Below, in pieces: positions 43,401-51,772 of a DNA stretch of 64,000 bases (positions are counted from its first letter, which is position 1; each line of letters starts with the position of its first letter). This stretch comes from Lentzea guizhouensis. GTDB lineage: Bacteria; Actinomycetota; Actinomycetes; Mycobacteriales; Pseudonocardiaceae. The stretch is from positions 7,812,001-7,876,000 of the forward strand of contig NZ_CP016793.1 in NCBI RefSeq assembly GCF_001701025.1, in the 5' to 3' direction. The translations under genes and the position numbers were made by a program. Under the pieces are notes generated by a model. It did no database searches. It saw only the letters and a list, made by a program, of their open reading frames with translations, and was not told where the DNA came from.

Positions 43401-44274
43401 AGCTGGTGAGGCCGAGCGCCGTCAGCACGTCGACCACCTCCCGGCGGGCGGCCTCGTCCAGTCCGCGCAGGGGACGCGGCAGGTTCGGCTCCCCCGTCAG
43501 CCCGAGGTGGGACGCGGCGGCGGACATGACGCGCAGACTGCCGTGGCGGCGGAACAACGTCCACAGCGGTTCGAGCTCCTCGGACAACCCCGCGGCCGTC
43601 CCCGCCTGTGCGGCACGGGTGATCGCGAGGGCCGTCGACGGGAACGTGCCGCCGAGGACCGAGTACCAGACGTCCGCGCCGGCGGTCAGGCCACCGGCGG
43701 CCGTCCAGTCCCCGCTGACGCCGATCGTGACCGTGCCGGGAACGAGGGCCCGCAGCGCGTCGATCCGCGCCTGCGCCGGGCCGGGCACGCCGGGAACCTT
43801 GATCGAGCCGACGTTCGGGAGCTGGGCGATCCGGCCGTGCAGCTCGTCGCTGAACCGCACGTGCGTGGTGCCGGGGTTGTCGTAGACGCACAACGGCACC
43901 GAGAGCTCGCGGGTCACGTCCGCGAACAGGCCGAACACCTCGTCGTCGGTGAGCGGCTGGTAGGTCATCGGGGCGAGCAGCACGGCGGACACCCCGGCGT
44001 TCTGCGCGTCTTCGGCCAGCGCGAGGACGTGTGAGGTGCGCAGCGCACCGATGCCCGCCATGACGGGTGTTCCACCGGCGGCCTCGACCGCGATCTTCAC
44101 GGCGTGTGCCCGTTCCTCGCGCGTGAGGTAGGCGTAGCCGCCGGTGGAACCGAGCGCACCGATGGAGTCGACGCCGGCCGCCGCGACACGGGCGACGAGT
44201 CGGGCGTACGAGTTGCTGTCGATGCCGTCCTCACCGGTGGGCGTGAGCGGGAACGCACTGAGGCCGTGGAACAC
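43399..44274 (-). CDS. dihydrodipicolinate synthase (DapA)/N-acetylneuraminate lyase family protein
   Basis: 291 residues from GTG 44274, with AAGGAG upstream. TIM-barrel Schiff-base family: SAFPLTPTGEDGIDSNSYARLV, GALGSTGGYAYLTREER (position of GTTGE), CVYDNPGTT with the tyrosine, and IKVPGVPG with the lysine that forms the imine. The replacement of GTTGE by GSTGG and the gene context argue for an aldolase other than true DapA. The substrate is not assigned. It forms an operon with the MocR-type gene downstream of its promoter region. Confidence 0.9.
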   Translation of the reverse strand: MFHGLSAFPLTPTGEDGIDSNSYARLVARVAAAGVDSIGALGSTGGYAYLTREERAHAVKIAVEAAGGTPVMAGIGALRTSHVLALAEDAQNAGVSAVLLAPMTYQPLTDDEVFGLFADVTRELSVPLCVYDNPGTTHVRFSDELHGRIAQLPNVGSIKVPGVPGPAQARIDALRALVPGTVTIGVSGDWTAAGGLTAGADVWYSVLGGTFPSTALAITRAAQAGTAAGLSEELEPLWTLFRRHGSLRVMSAAASHLGLTGEPNLPRPLRGLDEAARREVVDVLTALGLTS

Positions 44275-44307
44275 GGTGACTCCTTTGTGAGCAACGGGAA
44301 AACGGTG

Positions 44308-45618
44308 TCAGCTCGTGCGCAGACCGGCGACGACGGCGGCGAGCTCGGCGGCGAACGCCTCGGCCTGCCGCGCGGTGATGGTGGAGCTGGTGACCCGGAT
44401 CGCCTCTCCGGCGGCGGACGGGTCGCGGACGAAGAGGTGACCGGGACGCACGGCCCATCCCCTGTCCGCCAGGCCTTGGACGACCGCGCGGCTGTCCACG
44501 TCGAGCTCGACCCAGACGTTCAGCCCGTCCGGCCGGTCCAGCACCTCGAACCCGTTGGCGCGCAACCGGTCGATGAGCAGGCCGCTGCGCTGTGCGTAGG
44601 CCTCGCGGGCGCGTTCGTGGAGCTCGTGCACGGCCGGGTCGAGCAGCAGCGTGCGGGCGGTGTGCTGCAACAGGTGGCTGACCCACGTCGTGCCCGTGCT
44701 CAACCGGGTCTCCAGGCGGGTCGCGCTCTCCTCGTCGGTGGCGACCAGTGCCAGCCGCAGGTCGGGGCCGAGGAACTTGGACAGCGACCGCACCAGCGCC
44801 CACCGCGCCGTGGTCGCGGGGGTGATCCGGTGGTACGGCCGGGCCGAGACGGCCGAGAAGTGGTCGTCCTCGACCACCAGCACCCCGGGGTGTTCAGCGA
44901 GGACCGCGCGCAGGTCGGCGGCCCGTTCCGCGGTCAGGCTGGCGCCGGTCGGGTTGTGCGCCCGCGGGGTGCAGACGACGGCGCGGGCGCCGCCTTCGAG
45001 AGCCGCCCGGAGTGCGTCGGGTCGCATGCCGGCGGTGTCGACCGGGACCGGTGCGGGCTGGTACCCGTTGAGCCGCAGGGTGCCGATGCTCGCGAGGAAG
45101 CAGGGTTCCTCGACGGCCACGGCGTCGCCGCGGGTGAGGTGGGCGTTCAGGAGCCGTTCGGTGGCGTCGACCGCGCCGTGGGTGACCAGGGTGCGGAACG
45201 GTTGGTCGACGTCCTCGGCGAAGTCGGCGGACGCCCAGCCGGCCAGCGCCTCGTCGACGGCGGGCGCGCCGTAGAGCGGCGGGCGGTACCGCCCGGCGTG
45301 CGTCGCGGCCAGGAGGTCCGGCAGCAGCGCCGGGTCGGGGTTGCCGCTGGCCAGGTCGACCGATGCGCCGCCGCACCGGCACCCTCGCGGCGAGCTGGGA
45401 ACCGCGGCGACGACCGTGCCACCACGTCCCCTGGTCTCGGCGACCCCGGCCTCGACCAGCCGCCGGTACGCCAGCGCGACGGTGTTCCGGTTGACCCCCA
45501 GCTCGGCCGCGAGCGCGCGCACCGGCGGCAGCACGGTCCGCGGCGCGAGCTCACCCGAAGCGACCTGGTCCCGCACGCTGCCGGCGATCTCCGCCGCCGT
45601 CGCACCGCTGATCGGCAC
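44308..45618 (-). CDS. MocR-type regulator (GntR helix-turn-helix fused to PLP aminotransferase domain)
   Basis: 436 residues from GTG 45618. The N-terminal winged helix (VASGELAPRTVLPPVRALAAELGVNRNTVALAYRRLVEAGVAETRGRGGTVV) is followed by a fold-type I aminotransferase domain with THGAVDATERLLNAHL, the PLP-phosphate binding region and the Schiff-base lysine in SLSKFLGPDLRLA. MocR proteins are PLP-dependent sensors, not usually transaminases. A perfect palindrome 29 bases upstream is its likely operator. Confidence 0.93.
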   Translation of the reverse strand: MPISGATAAEIAGSVRDQVASGELAPRTVLPPVRALAAELGVNRNTVALAYRRLVEAGVAETRGRGGTVVAAVPSSPRGCRCGGASVDLASGNPDPALLPDLLAATHAGRYRPPLYGAPAVDEALAGWASADFAEDVDQPFRTLVTHGAVDATERLLNAHLTRGDAVAVEEPCFLASIGTLRLNGYQPAPVPVDTAGMRPDALRAALEGGARAVVCTPRAHNPTGASLTAERAADLRAVLAEHPGVLVVEDDHFSAVSARPYHRITPATTARWALVRSLSKFLGPDLRLALVATDEESATRLETRLSTGTTWVSHLLQHTARTLLLDPAVHELHERAREAYAQRSGLLIDRLRANGFEVLDRPDGLNVWVELDVDSRAVVQGLADRGWAVRPGHLFVRDPSAAGEAIRVTSSTITARQAEAFAAELAAVVAGLRTS

Positions 45619-45640
45619 GTGACCACCCCCGCGGGCGACC

Positions 45641-45667
45641 GTAGCATTTGTCCTAGGACAAAGCTAC
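45641..45667. promoter_or_regulatory. MocR-type operator overlapping the upstream stop codon
   Basis: TTTGTCCTAGGACAAA is a perfect 16-bp palindrome (45647-45662), flanked by GTAGC and GCTAC. It spans the 3' end of the hydrolase gene and the start region of the MocR-type gene. Confidence 0.75.
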
Positions 45668-46632
45668 GAGCCGTTGCCGAGGAACCTCAGCAGCTCCGCG
45701 GTCACGAACTCCGGGTTCTCCTCGACCAGCCAGTGCCCCGCGCGAGGGACGTCCACCGCCCGCACGATGTTCGTCATGCGGGTGGCTGCGATGGTGCGGA
45801 TCGGGTCGATCTGCCCCTGCGCGGCGAGCACCAGCGCAGGCGTCGTGACGGGTGCGGCGGCCGTGGTGTCGCGGACGTCGCGGTCGATCGTGCGGTAGAG
45901 GTCGAAGCCGCCGGACAGCACCGCGGGCCTGCGGTAGGTGCGGGCGTACTCGTCGATCTCGGCGTCGCTGAACGGCGACCGGTCCGCGGTACCGCCGAAA
46001 GCACTGCCGCCGAAGGAGACCTGCGGGTAGAACAACGCCAGGTAGTCGCGGACGTCGTTGCCCACCACGGTTTCCGGCACGCGCGGCTGCATGTGGAAGG
46101 CGATGTGCCAGCTCAGCGAACGGTAACCGGCGGCGTCGACCGCCGGGCCGGGCAGCGGGAGGTCCAGATAGCCCAGCCGCGCGGTGTCGTCCGGGAACTG
46201 GGCGGCGTACTGGAACGCCACGGCGGCGCCGAGGTCGTGGCCCACGACGCCGGCGTCGCGCACGCCGAGCTTGACCATCAGGGAGTGGACGTACCGGGCG
46301 AGGGTGGCCTTGTCGTAACCCGTGGGCGCACCGGTGCTGTCACCGAGGCCGGGCAGGTCGACGGCGTAGACGGTGTGGTGCTCGGCGAGCGCGGGCATGA
46401 TCTGCCACCAGCCGTACCAGGTCTGCGGCCAGCCGTGCAGGAGCACGACCGGAGTGCCCTTTCCCCCTGCCACGTAATGCATCCGCACGCCGTCCACGTC
46501 GGCGAACTCATGCCGGAACGTGCGGGCGAACGCGGGGTCGTGCTGGGTTGCGGCGGCGTGCTCGGGCACTTCGGCCGGTGGTGTGGCGCAGGCGGTGACG
46601 AGGACGAGAACGAGGGCAAGAGCACGGATCAT
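45664..46632 (-). CDS. lipoprotein alpha/beta hydrolase (epoxide hydrolase-like)
   Basis: 322 residues, ATG 46632. MIRALALVLVLVTACATPPAEV is a lipoprotein signal with the lipobox T-A-C. The alpha/beta hydrolase core includes VVLLHGWPQTWYGWWQIMPALAEHHTVYAVDLPGLGDS, VVGHDLGAAVAFQYAAQFPDD (nucleophile aspartate in G-H-D-L-G), and the C-terminal histidine in RAGHWLVEE. G-H-D rather than G-x-S-x-G indicates the epoxide hydrolase/haloalkane dehalogenase subgroup. It acts outside the membrane. The substrate is unknown. Confidence 0.92.
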   Translation of the reverse strand: MIRALALVLVLVTACATPPAEVPEHAAATQHDPAFARTFRHEFADVDGVRMHYVAGGKGTPVVLLHGWPQTWYGWWQIMPALAEHHTVYAVDLPGLGDSTGAPTGYDKATLARYVHSLMVKLGVRDAGVVGHDLGAAVAFQYAAQFPDDTARLGYLDLPLPGPAVDAAGYRSLSWHIAFHMQPRVPETVVGNDVRDYLALFYPQVSFGGSAFGGTADRSPFSDAEIDEYARTYRRPAVLSGGFDLYRTIDRDVRDTTAAAPVTTPALVLAAQGQIDPIRTIAATRMTNIVRAVDVPRAGHWLVEENPEFVTAELLRFLGNGS

Positions 46633-46699
46633 GCCGTGAAGTCTCGTCCCGCAACTGCCGAACTGGCACGGGAACTTGCCGGAACAGCAAGCCCGTCGA

Positions 46700-47779
46700 T
46701 CAGGCCTGGAGCAGTGCGCGCAACCCGTCCCGGTCAGCCGGCAGACCGGCCCGGCGCAGCCACAGCATCCTGTTCGCGATCGAGCCCCAGCACCGGTCGT
46801 TGTCCACCACCGCGGTGAGGAAACGCCGCTGCGACTCGGACAGCCGATCGGCGGGACCACCGCGGAACGCCCTGTGCAACAGCGGTCCCCAGTCGGCGTC
46901 CACTGTGTACTCGTTGGTCATCCGCGCGACCGCCACGGCCTCGTCGACGATCTCGTCGAACTCGGTCGTCCGCCGCAGCAGTGCCTTGATCAGCTGGAAC
47001 CGCAGCTTCCCTTCGAGCTGGGGCGGTTGTTCACCCAGCAGGTCGTCCGCCGCCGCGGGGTCGCGCAACGCCAACCGGACCTCGGTGAGGGCGGCCGGGT
47101 CGTCGTCGTACGCGGTGGTGACGGCCGCGCACGCCCGCACACCGGGGTGCTCGTCGGTGAGCAGGGCCGGGATGCCCCAGCCGCCCAGGCTCAGCGCGAT
47201 GCCCGCACGCTCCACCGGGGACGCGTCCTTCGCCGCGCGCAGCAACCGGTCGGCCACGTCGGCTCGCCGCCCGGCGAGCTCGTCCGCCTGCAGCAGGTGC
47301 GCCACGGCACCGGTGGCCGCCTGGCGCACGGCCGGGCCGGTGTCGTCCAGGAACGGCGCGACCCGGTCGAAGAGGCCCGGCAGGAGGGCCCGGCCGGCCA
47401 CCCACGGGTCGTCGTCCTCGTCCTCCTCGTCGTCTTCGTCGTCCCACGTGAGCGACTCCGCGAACGAACCGAGCCACTCCAGCAGAGCGGCGCGCAGCGG
47501 GCGTTCCCCGCCGTCCCACGGCAGAGCGCTCTCACACGGGACGCCCACCCGCCGGTCGTCGAGGACCGCCGCCACGAACTCGGCCGCCGGCAGGGTCGCC
47601 GAGTAGACCGACCCCTGGTGCAGCATGGCCGCGTCGAGGAAACCGAGCGCGTCCCCGCAGGCCTCCTCGTCCTCGCTGAGCAGGGCGGACAGTTGGGCCG
47701 GGGCGTCAGAGGCGGGACCGTAAGCGTGTTCCAGGTCGTCCCAGCCGGTGTCCCGCAAGATCACTTCCGGAGTGCGCAC
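46700..47779 (-). CDS. HEAT/ARM-repeat protein
   Basis: 359 residues from GTG 47779; cytoplasmic, no signal. Helical pairs recur: LFDRVAPFLDDTGPAVRQAATGAVAHLLQADELAG, ADRLLRAAKDASPVERAGIALSLGGWGIPALLTDEHPGVRACAAV. These are typical of HEAT repeats, with an acidic loop (WDDEDDEEDEDDDPW) after residue 110. Such proteins act as scaffolds; the partner is unknown. No genetic link to the neighbours is evident. Confidence 0.8.
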   Translation of the reverse strand: MRTPEVILRDTGWDDLEHAYGPASDAPAQLSALLSEDEEACGDALGFLDAAMLHQGSVYSATLPAAEFVAAVLDDRRVGVPCESALPWDGGERPLRAALLEWLGSFAESLTWDDEDDEEDEDDDPWVAGRALLPGLFDRVAPFLDDTGPAVRQAATGAVAHLLQADELAGRRADVADRLLRAAKDASPVERAGIALSLGGWGIPALLTDEHPGVRACAAVTTAYDDDPAALTEVRLALRDPAAADDLLGEQPPQLEGKLRFQLIKALLRRTTEFDEIVDEAVAVARMTNEYTVDADWGPLLHRAFRGGPADRLSESQRRFLTAVVDNDRCWGSIANRMLWLRRAGLPADRDGLRALLQA

Positions 47780-47892
47780 GGCGGCATCATGTCAGGCAAA
47801 TGCCTCTTGATCGGTCCACCCCCGTCAGGCCAGGGTGTGTTCCAGCACCTGAACGGCCCTCGCAAGCCAACGTTGTCAGACGAGGAGATCGG

Positions 47893-50800
47893 ATGCGGAA
47901 ACGCGCGACAGTCATACCCCTGCTGGCACTACTAGGGCTCGTCATGCCCGCACCGGCCATCGCCCAGCCGACCGACACGGTCGTGTCCGGGCAGGCCCGG
48001 TTCCAGATCCTCTCCCCCACCCTGGTCCGCACGGAGTACGCCGGTGACCGGCGCTTCGAGGACGCGGCCACTTACAACGTTGTAAACCGCAGCTTTCCCC
48101 GTACGGCCTACCGTTCCCGCACGGAGAACGGCTGGCTCGTCATCACCACCTCGGCGCTGACCCTGCGCTACCGGGTCGACTCCGGCCCGTTCCGCGCGGA
48201 CAACCTCGAGCTCAAGACCGCCGATGGCACGACGGCCTCCCCGTGGCGGCGGGTGGTCTGCGCGACCGGGCAGGTCTGCGACGTCGAGGACCAGCAGCGC
48301 GAGGGCATGCTCATCGCCGCCGACCACCCCGGTCACACCGGCTACGGGTTCGCCGCCGGGTTTCAGTACCTCAACAACGGCGTCACGGCGACGGTGCGCG
48401 CCACCGCGGCGGGCAGGCACCGCATCGCCGTCCGGTACGCCAACGGGCAGGGCGGCGACGGCAAGCACGAGAGCCGCACGCTCTCGCTCAGCGTCGACGG
48501 CAAGGCGGCACAGCAGGTGACGCTGCCGGCGACCGCGGACTGGCGCGACTGGCGGGTGGTCGAGACCGAGGTCGACCTCACCGCGGGCGAGCACCGCGTC
48601 GCGCTCACCCGAGGAGCGGCGAACACCGGCAACGTCAACGTTGACAGCCTCGCGCTGCTCACCCCCGGCCAGGCGTTCCCAGCCGAGCGGGCGATCGACG
48701 ACTGCCGCTTCGGCACCACCTGCGAGGCGGAGAACGGCACGACCAACGCGGACATCGCCGACGAGCACGCCGGGTTCGCGGGCAACGGGTTCGTCGCCGA
48801 GCTGGTCGGCGGCACGCGGATCGGCCAGCGGGTCAGCGGGGTCCCGGCGGCGGGCACCTACGCGGTCCAGCTGCGCTACGCCAACGGGCAGGGCGGCGAC
48901 GGCAAGCACGAGCCGCGCACGGTGTTCCTGAACGGCCAAGCGGTCACGTTGCCGGTGACGGCGAACTGGGCGACGTGGGGCACGGTCACCGCGCAGGTCC
49001 CGTTGCCGGCCGGCACGTCCGACCTCAGCCTGACCTGCCCGGCCACCGGCTGCCACGTCAACGTCGACACCATCGGCGTCGCCTCGACCACGCAGCACCT
49101 GCAGCTCGGCGGCTACCGCCGTTCGCTCGACGGCTACACCGGCAACGACGGCCCGCCGCGGCTGTACGCCGGTCTGCTGCACCGCGACGGCTGGTACCTG
49201 CTCGACGACACGACCTCCGCGCTGCTGAACAAGACCACGCGTCCCGACCGCGGCGCGCAGGCCTACCAGGACGGGTACGTGTTCGGTTACGGCCAGGACT
49301 ACAAGACCGCGCTCGGCGATCTCGCACGGCTCACCGGCGGGTCGAAGCTGCTGCCCAGCTGGGCGTACGGCGTCTGGTACTCCGAGTACATCGACCGGAC
49401 CGCGGCCGACTTCCGCGACCGGATCCTGCCCGCGTTCCGCGAGCACGGCGTGCCGCTGGACGTCCTGGTGATCGACACGGACTTCAAGGCGCACAACGCG
49501 TGGAACGGCTGGCGGGTCGACCCGGCGAAGTTCCCGGCCGACTTCCAGGACTGGGTGCACGGTCAGGGCCTGCACAGCACGCTCAACATCCACCCGAGCA
49601 TCCAGGCCGACGACCCGGACTTCGCCCTCGCGCAGGCCACCGCCAAGGGCAAGCTCACCAAGAGCGGCAGCCGCAACGGCGTGGACAGCTACGTGTTCGA
49701 CTGGGGCGACCCGGACCAGCTGCGCGCCTACCTGGACCTGCACCGGCCGATGCAGACCGACTTCTGGTGGCTCGACTGGTGCTGTGACGGTTCCGGTTCG
49801 TCGCAGCGGGGCGTCACGCCGGACACGCTGATCAACGAGGAGTACGCGAAGCTGTCCACTCTGGACCGCGGGTTCGCGTTCTCCCGCGGCTACGGCTCTT
49901 TGCAGGCGGGCGGCTACAGCGGTGCCGGTCCGCTGCCGACCGGGCCGTGGGCGGAGAAGCGCCACACCCTGCACTTCACCGGCGACACCTCGTCGACGTG
50001 GGGCGCGATGAAGGGCACCATCGGCCTCACCTCGGCCGAGGGCGTGGCGACCGGCATGTCGAACATCAGCCACGACATCGGTGGCCACAACGACACCACC
50101 GGCCTGCGCGGCTCGGAGACCTACCTCGACAACGGCCAGGTCCGCTACACCACCAAGCTGCCGGACGACCTGTACGCCCGGTGGGTGCAGCTGGGCGCGT
50201 TCCAGCCGATCACCCGCCTGCACAGCAACCACGGCGACCGCCTGCCGTGGCAGTACGGGCCGGCGGCGCAGGCCTCGGCGACGAAGTTCCTGAACCTGCG
50301 TGAACGCCTGGTGCCCTACCTCTACACGCTGGCGGAGCAGGCGAGCCAGACCGGTGTGCCGATGGTGCGGCCCGCGTACCTGGAGTACCCGAACGCCCCG
50401 GAGGCTTACTCCACTGTGGACACGCAGTTCCTGCTGGGGCCGGACGTGCTCGTCGCGCCGATCACCACGCCCGGTGAGGTCGGCGAGACGCGGGTGTGGT
50501 TCCCGCCCGGTCAGTGGACCGACTACTTCACCGGTCGCGTGTACCAGGGCAACAGCTGGACGACCGTCAGCGCAGGCTGGGACACCATGCCGGTGTTCCT
50601 GCGATCCGGCGGACTGGTCGTGGAACGCACCGAGAACGTCGCCAACGACGCGCAGAGCAAGGCCGGCTCGCTGACCGTGCACGTGACGGAGGGCGCGAAG
50701 GGCGAGTTCACGCTGTTCGAGGACGACGACCGCAAGCTGTCGGCCCGCACCCGGATCACCCAGGAGAACGGCAAGGTGACCGTGCACCCGGCGCGCGGCT

Positions 50801-50925
50801 GGTTCCCCGGCAAGGTGGCCAAGCGGGACTGGACGGTCGTCGTGCACAAGGCCGACGGCACCACCAAGACCGTTCAGGCGATGGCGAAGTCGGCGCACCA
50901 GCGGGTGGTGATCGACATCCGCTGA
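47893..50925 (+). CDS. secreted glycoside hydrolase family 31 enzyme with two inserted CBM domains
   Basis: 1010 residues, ATG 47893. Sec signal (RKRATVIPLLALLGLVMPAPAIA). After a short N-terminal beta domain come two similar CBM6/35-type modules at about 160-265 and 275-395, both containing RYANGQGGDGKHE and ending in NVDS/NVDT. The GH31 barrel follows: LPSWAYGVWYSEYIDRTAADF, VLVIDTDFKAHNAWNGWRVDPAKFP, WWLDWCC with the nucleophile Asp628, and HFTGDTSSTWGAMKG with acid/base Asp698. Substrate may be alpha-glucoside or alpha-xyloside; the sequence does not decide. Not in an obvious operon. Confidence 0.9.
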   Translation: MRKRATVIPLLALLGLVMPAPAIAQPTDTVVSGQARFQILSPTLVRTEYAGDRRFEDAATYNVVNRSFPRTAYRSRTENGWLVITTSALTLRYRVDSGPFRADNLELKTADGTTASPWRRVVCATGQVCDVEDQQREGMLIAADHPGHTGYGFAAGFQYLNNGVTATVRATAAGRHRIAVRYANGQGGDGKHESRTLSLSVDGKAAQQVTLPATADWRDWRVVETEVDLTAGEHRVALTRGAANTGNVNVDSLALLTPGQAFPAERAIDDCRFGTTCEAENGTTNADIADEHAGFAGNGFVAELVGGTRIGQRVSGVPAAGTYAVQLRYANGQGGDGKHEPRTVFLNGQAVTLPVTANWATWGTVTAQVPLPAGTSDLSLTCPATGCHVNVDTIGVASTTQHLQLGGYRRSLDGYTGNDGPPRLYAGLLHRDGWYLLDDTTSALLNKTTRPDRGAQAYQDGYVFGYGQDYKTALGDLARLTGGSKLLPSWAYGVWYSEYIDRTAADFRDRILPAFREHGVPLDVLVIDTDFKAHNAWNGWRVDPAKFPADFQDWVHGQGLHSTLNIHPSIQADDPDFALAQATAKGKLTKSGSRNGVDSYVFDWGDPDQLRAYLDLHRPMQTDFWWLDWCCDGSGSSQRGVTPDTLINEEYAKLSTLDRGFAFSRGYGSLQAGGYSGAGPLPTGPWAEKRHTLHFTGDTSSTWGAMKGTIGLTSAEGVATGMSNISHDIGGHNDTTGLRGSETYLDNGQVRYTTKLPDDLYARWVQLGAFQPITRLHSNHGDRLPWQYGPAAQASATKFLNLRERLVPYLYTLAEQASQTGVPMVRPAYLEYPNAPEAYSTVDTQFLLGPDVLVAPITTPGEVGETRVWFPPGQWTDYFTGRVYQGNSWTTVSAGWDTMPVFLRSGGLVVERTENVANDAQSKAGSLTVHVTEGAKGEFTLFEDDDRKLSARTRITQENGKVTVHPARGWFPGKVAKRDWTVVVHKADGTTKTVQAMAKSAHQRVVIDIR

Positions 50926-50938
50926 CCGTTCGTGGAGG

Positions 50939-51640
50939 TCAGTCTTCCGGCACCCAGTCCAGGAGACGGACCTTCGCGACCGTCTGGACGTGTCTACGCA
51001 TGGCCGTCGCCGCCTTCTTCGGTTCACCGGCGGCGATGGCCTCGTAGATCGCCGTGTGCTGCGCCAGCGACCGGGACGGACGGCCCGGCTGGCGCAGCGA
51101 CTCGGTGCGGCTCTCGGTGATCTGGGTGGCGATGGTCTTCATGAAGTCGGCGAGCAGCGAGCTGTGCGCCGCGGCGGTGACGGCGGCGTGGAACCGGCGG
51201 TCCCCTTCCACGCCGAAGCCGCCGGCGGCGATCTCGTCGCGCATGAAGTCCAGCGCCGCCCGGATCGCCTCCAGCTCGGCCTCGGTGCGGCGTTCGGCGG
51301 CGAGCTCGGCCAGCTTGGTCTCCATCGCCTCGCGGGCCTCCAGCACGTCGGGGAGGCGCTTGCGGCGTTCGACGAGCTGCTCGACCGGCTCCACGTCCAG
51401 GGTGTCGCGGACCAGGTAGGTGCCGCCGCCGTGGCGGGCCTCGACCAGGCCCTGGACCTCCAGCACCACGATGGCCTGCTTGACCGACGCGCGGCTGACG
51501 CCGAGGCTGGCGGCGAGGTCGCGTTCGGCCGGGAGCTTGTCGCCCGCCTTGAGGCCCGCTTCCGCCACGTAGGCGCGCAGGCGTTCGAGCACCTGCTCGT
51601 ACAGGCGGGACTTCACCATCGGCCGCAGTGCCTCGGACAT
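50939..51640 (-). CDS. FadR-type GntR transcriptional regulator
   Basis: 233 residues, ATG 51640. GntR helix: LYEQVLERLRAYVAEAGLKAGDKLPAERDLAASLGVSRASVKQAIVVLEVQGLVEARHGGGTYLV. The FCD sensor domain binds a small acid via the metal-binding set DRRFHAAVTAAAHSSLL and HTAIYEAI. It is divergent from the matC-type transporter, with two copies of a direct-repeat operator between them, so it probably represses that operon unless the acid is present. Confidence 0.95.
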   Translation of the reverse strand: MSEALRPMVKSRLYEQVLERLRAYVAEAGLKAGDKLPAERDLAASLGVSRASVKQAIVVLEVQGLVEARHGGGTYLVRDTLDVEPVEQLVERRKRLPDVLEAREAMETKLAELAAERRTEAELEAIRAALDFMRDEIAAGGFGVEGDRRFHAAVTAAAHSSLLADFMKTIATQITESRTESLRQPGRPSRSLAQHTAIYEAIAAGEPKKAATAMRRHVQTVAKVRLLDWVPED

Positions 51641-51658
51641 CGGTCCAGGTTACCGGTC

Positions 51659-51733
51659 AAGTGGCTCAGCCACTAGGCCACCTCTTGACAGCCGGTGGAC
51701 GGAGGGCGGAAAGTGGCTCAGCCACTTGGCCAC
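51659..51733. promoter_or_regulatory. twin FadR-type operators
   Basis: A 23-base block with core AGTGGC-TCA-GCCACT (perfect 6-3-6 palindrome) starts at 51659 and again at 51711; 22 of 23 bases are identical. The 52-base spacing is about five helical turns, so two dimers would sit on the same face. Confidence 0.85.
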
Positions 51734-51772
51734 TGACTCCACCTCGGACAGCCCCAACGACGGGAGCCCCGC

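Noticed and set aside
44104..46818. 904-codon plus-strand ORF opposite the DapA-like, MocR and hydrolase genes
   Set aside because: Antisense shadow over three well-supported minus-strand genes; Arg/Gly/Val-rich with no domain.
47400..47456. Run of CGTCCTCGTCC-type repeats considered as a possible repeat element
   Set aside because: It is the coding sequence of the acidic D/E loop in the HEAT-repeat protein.
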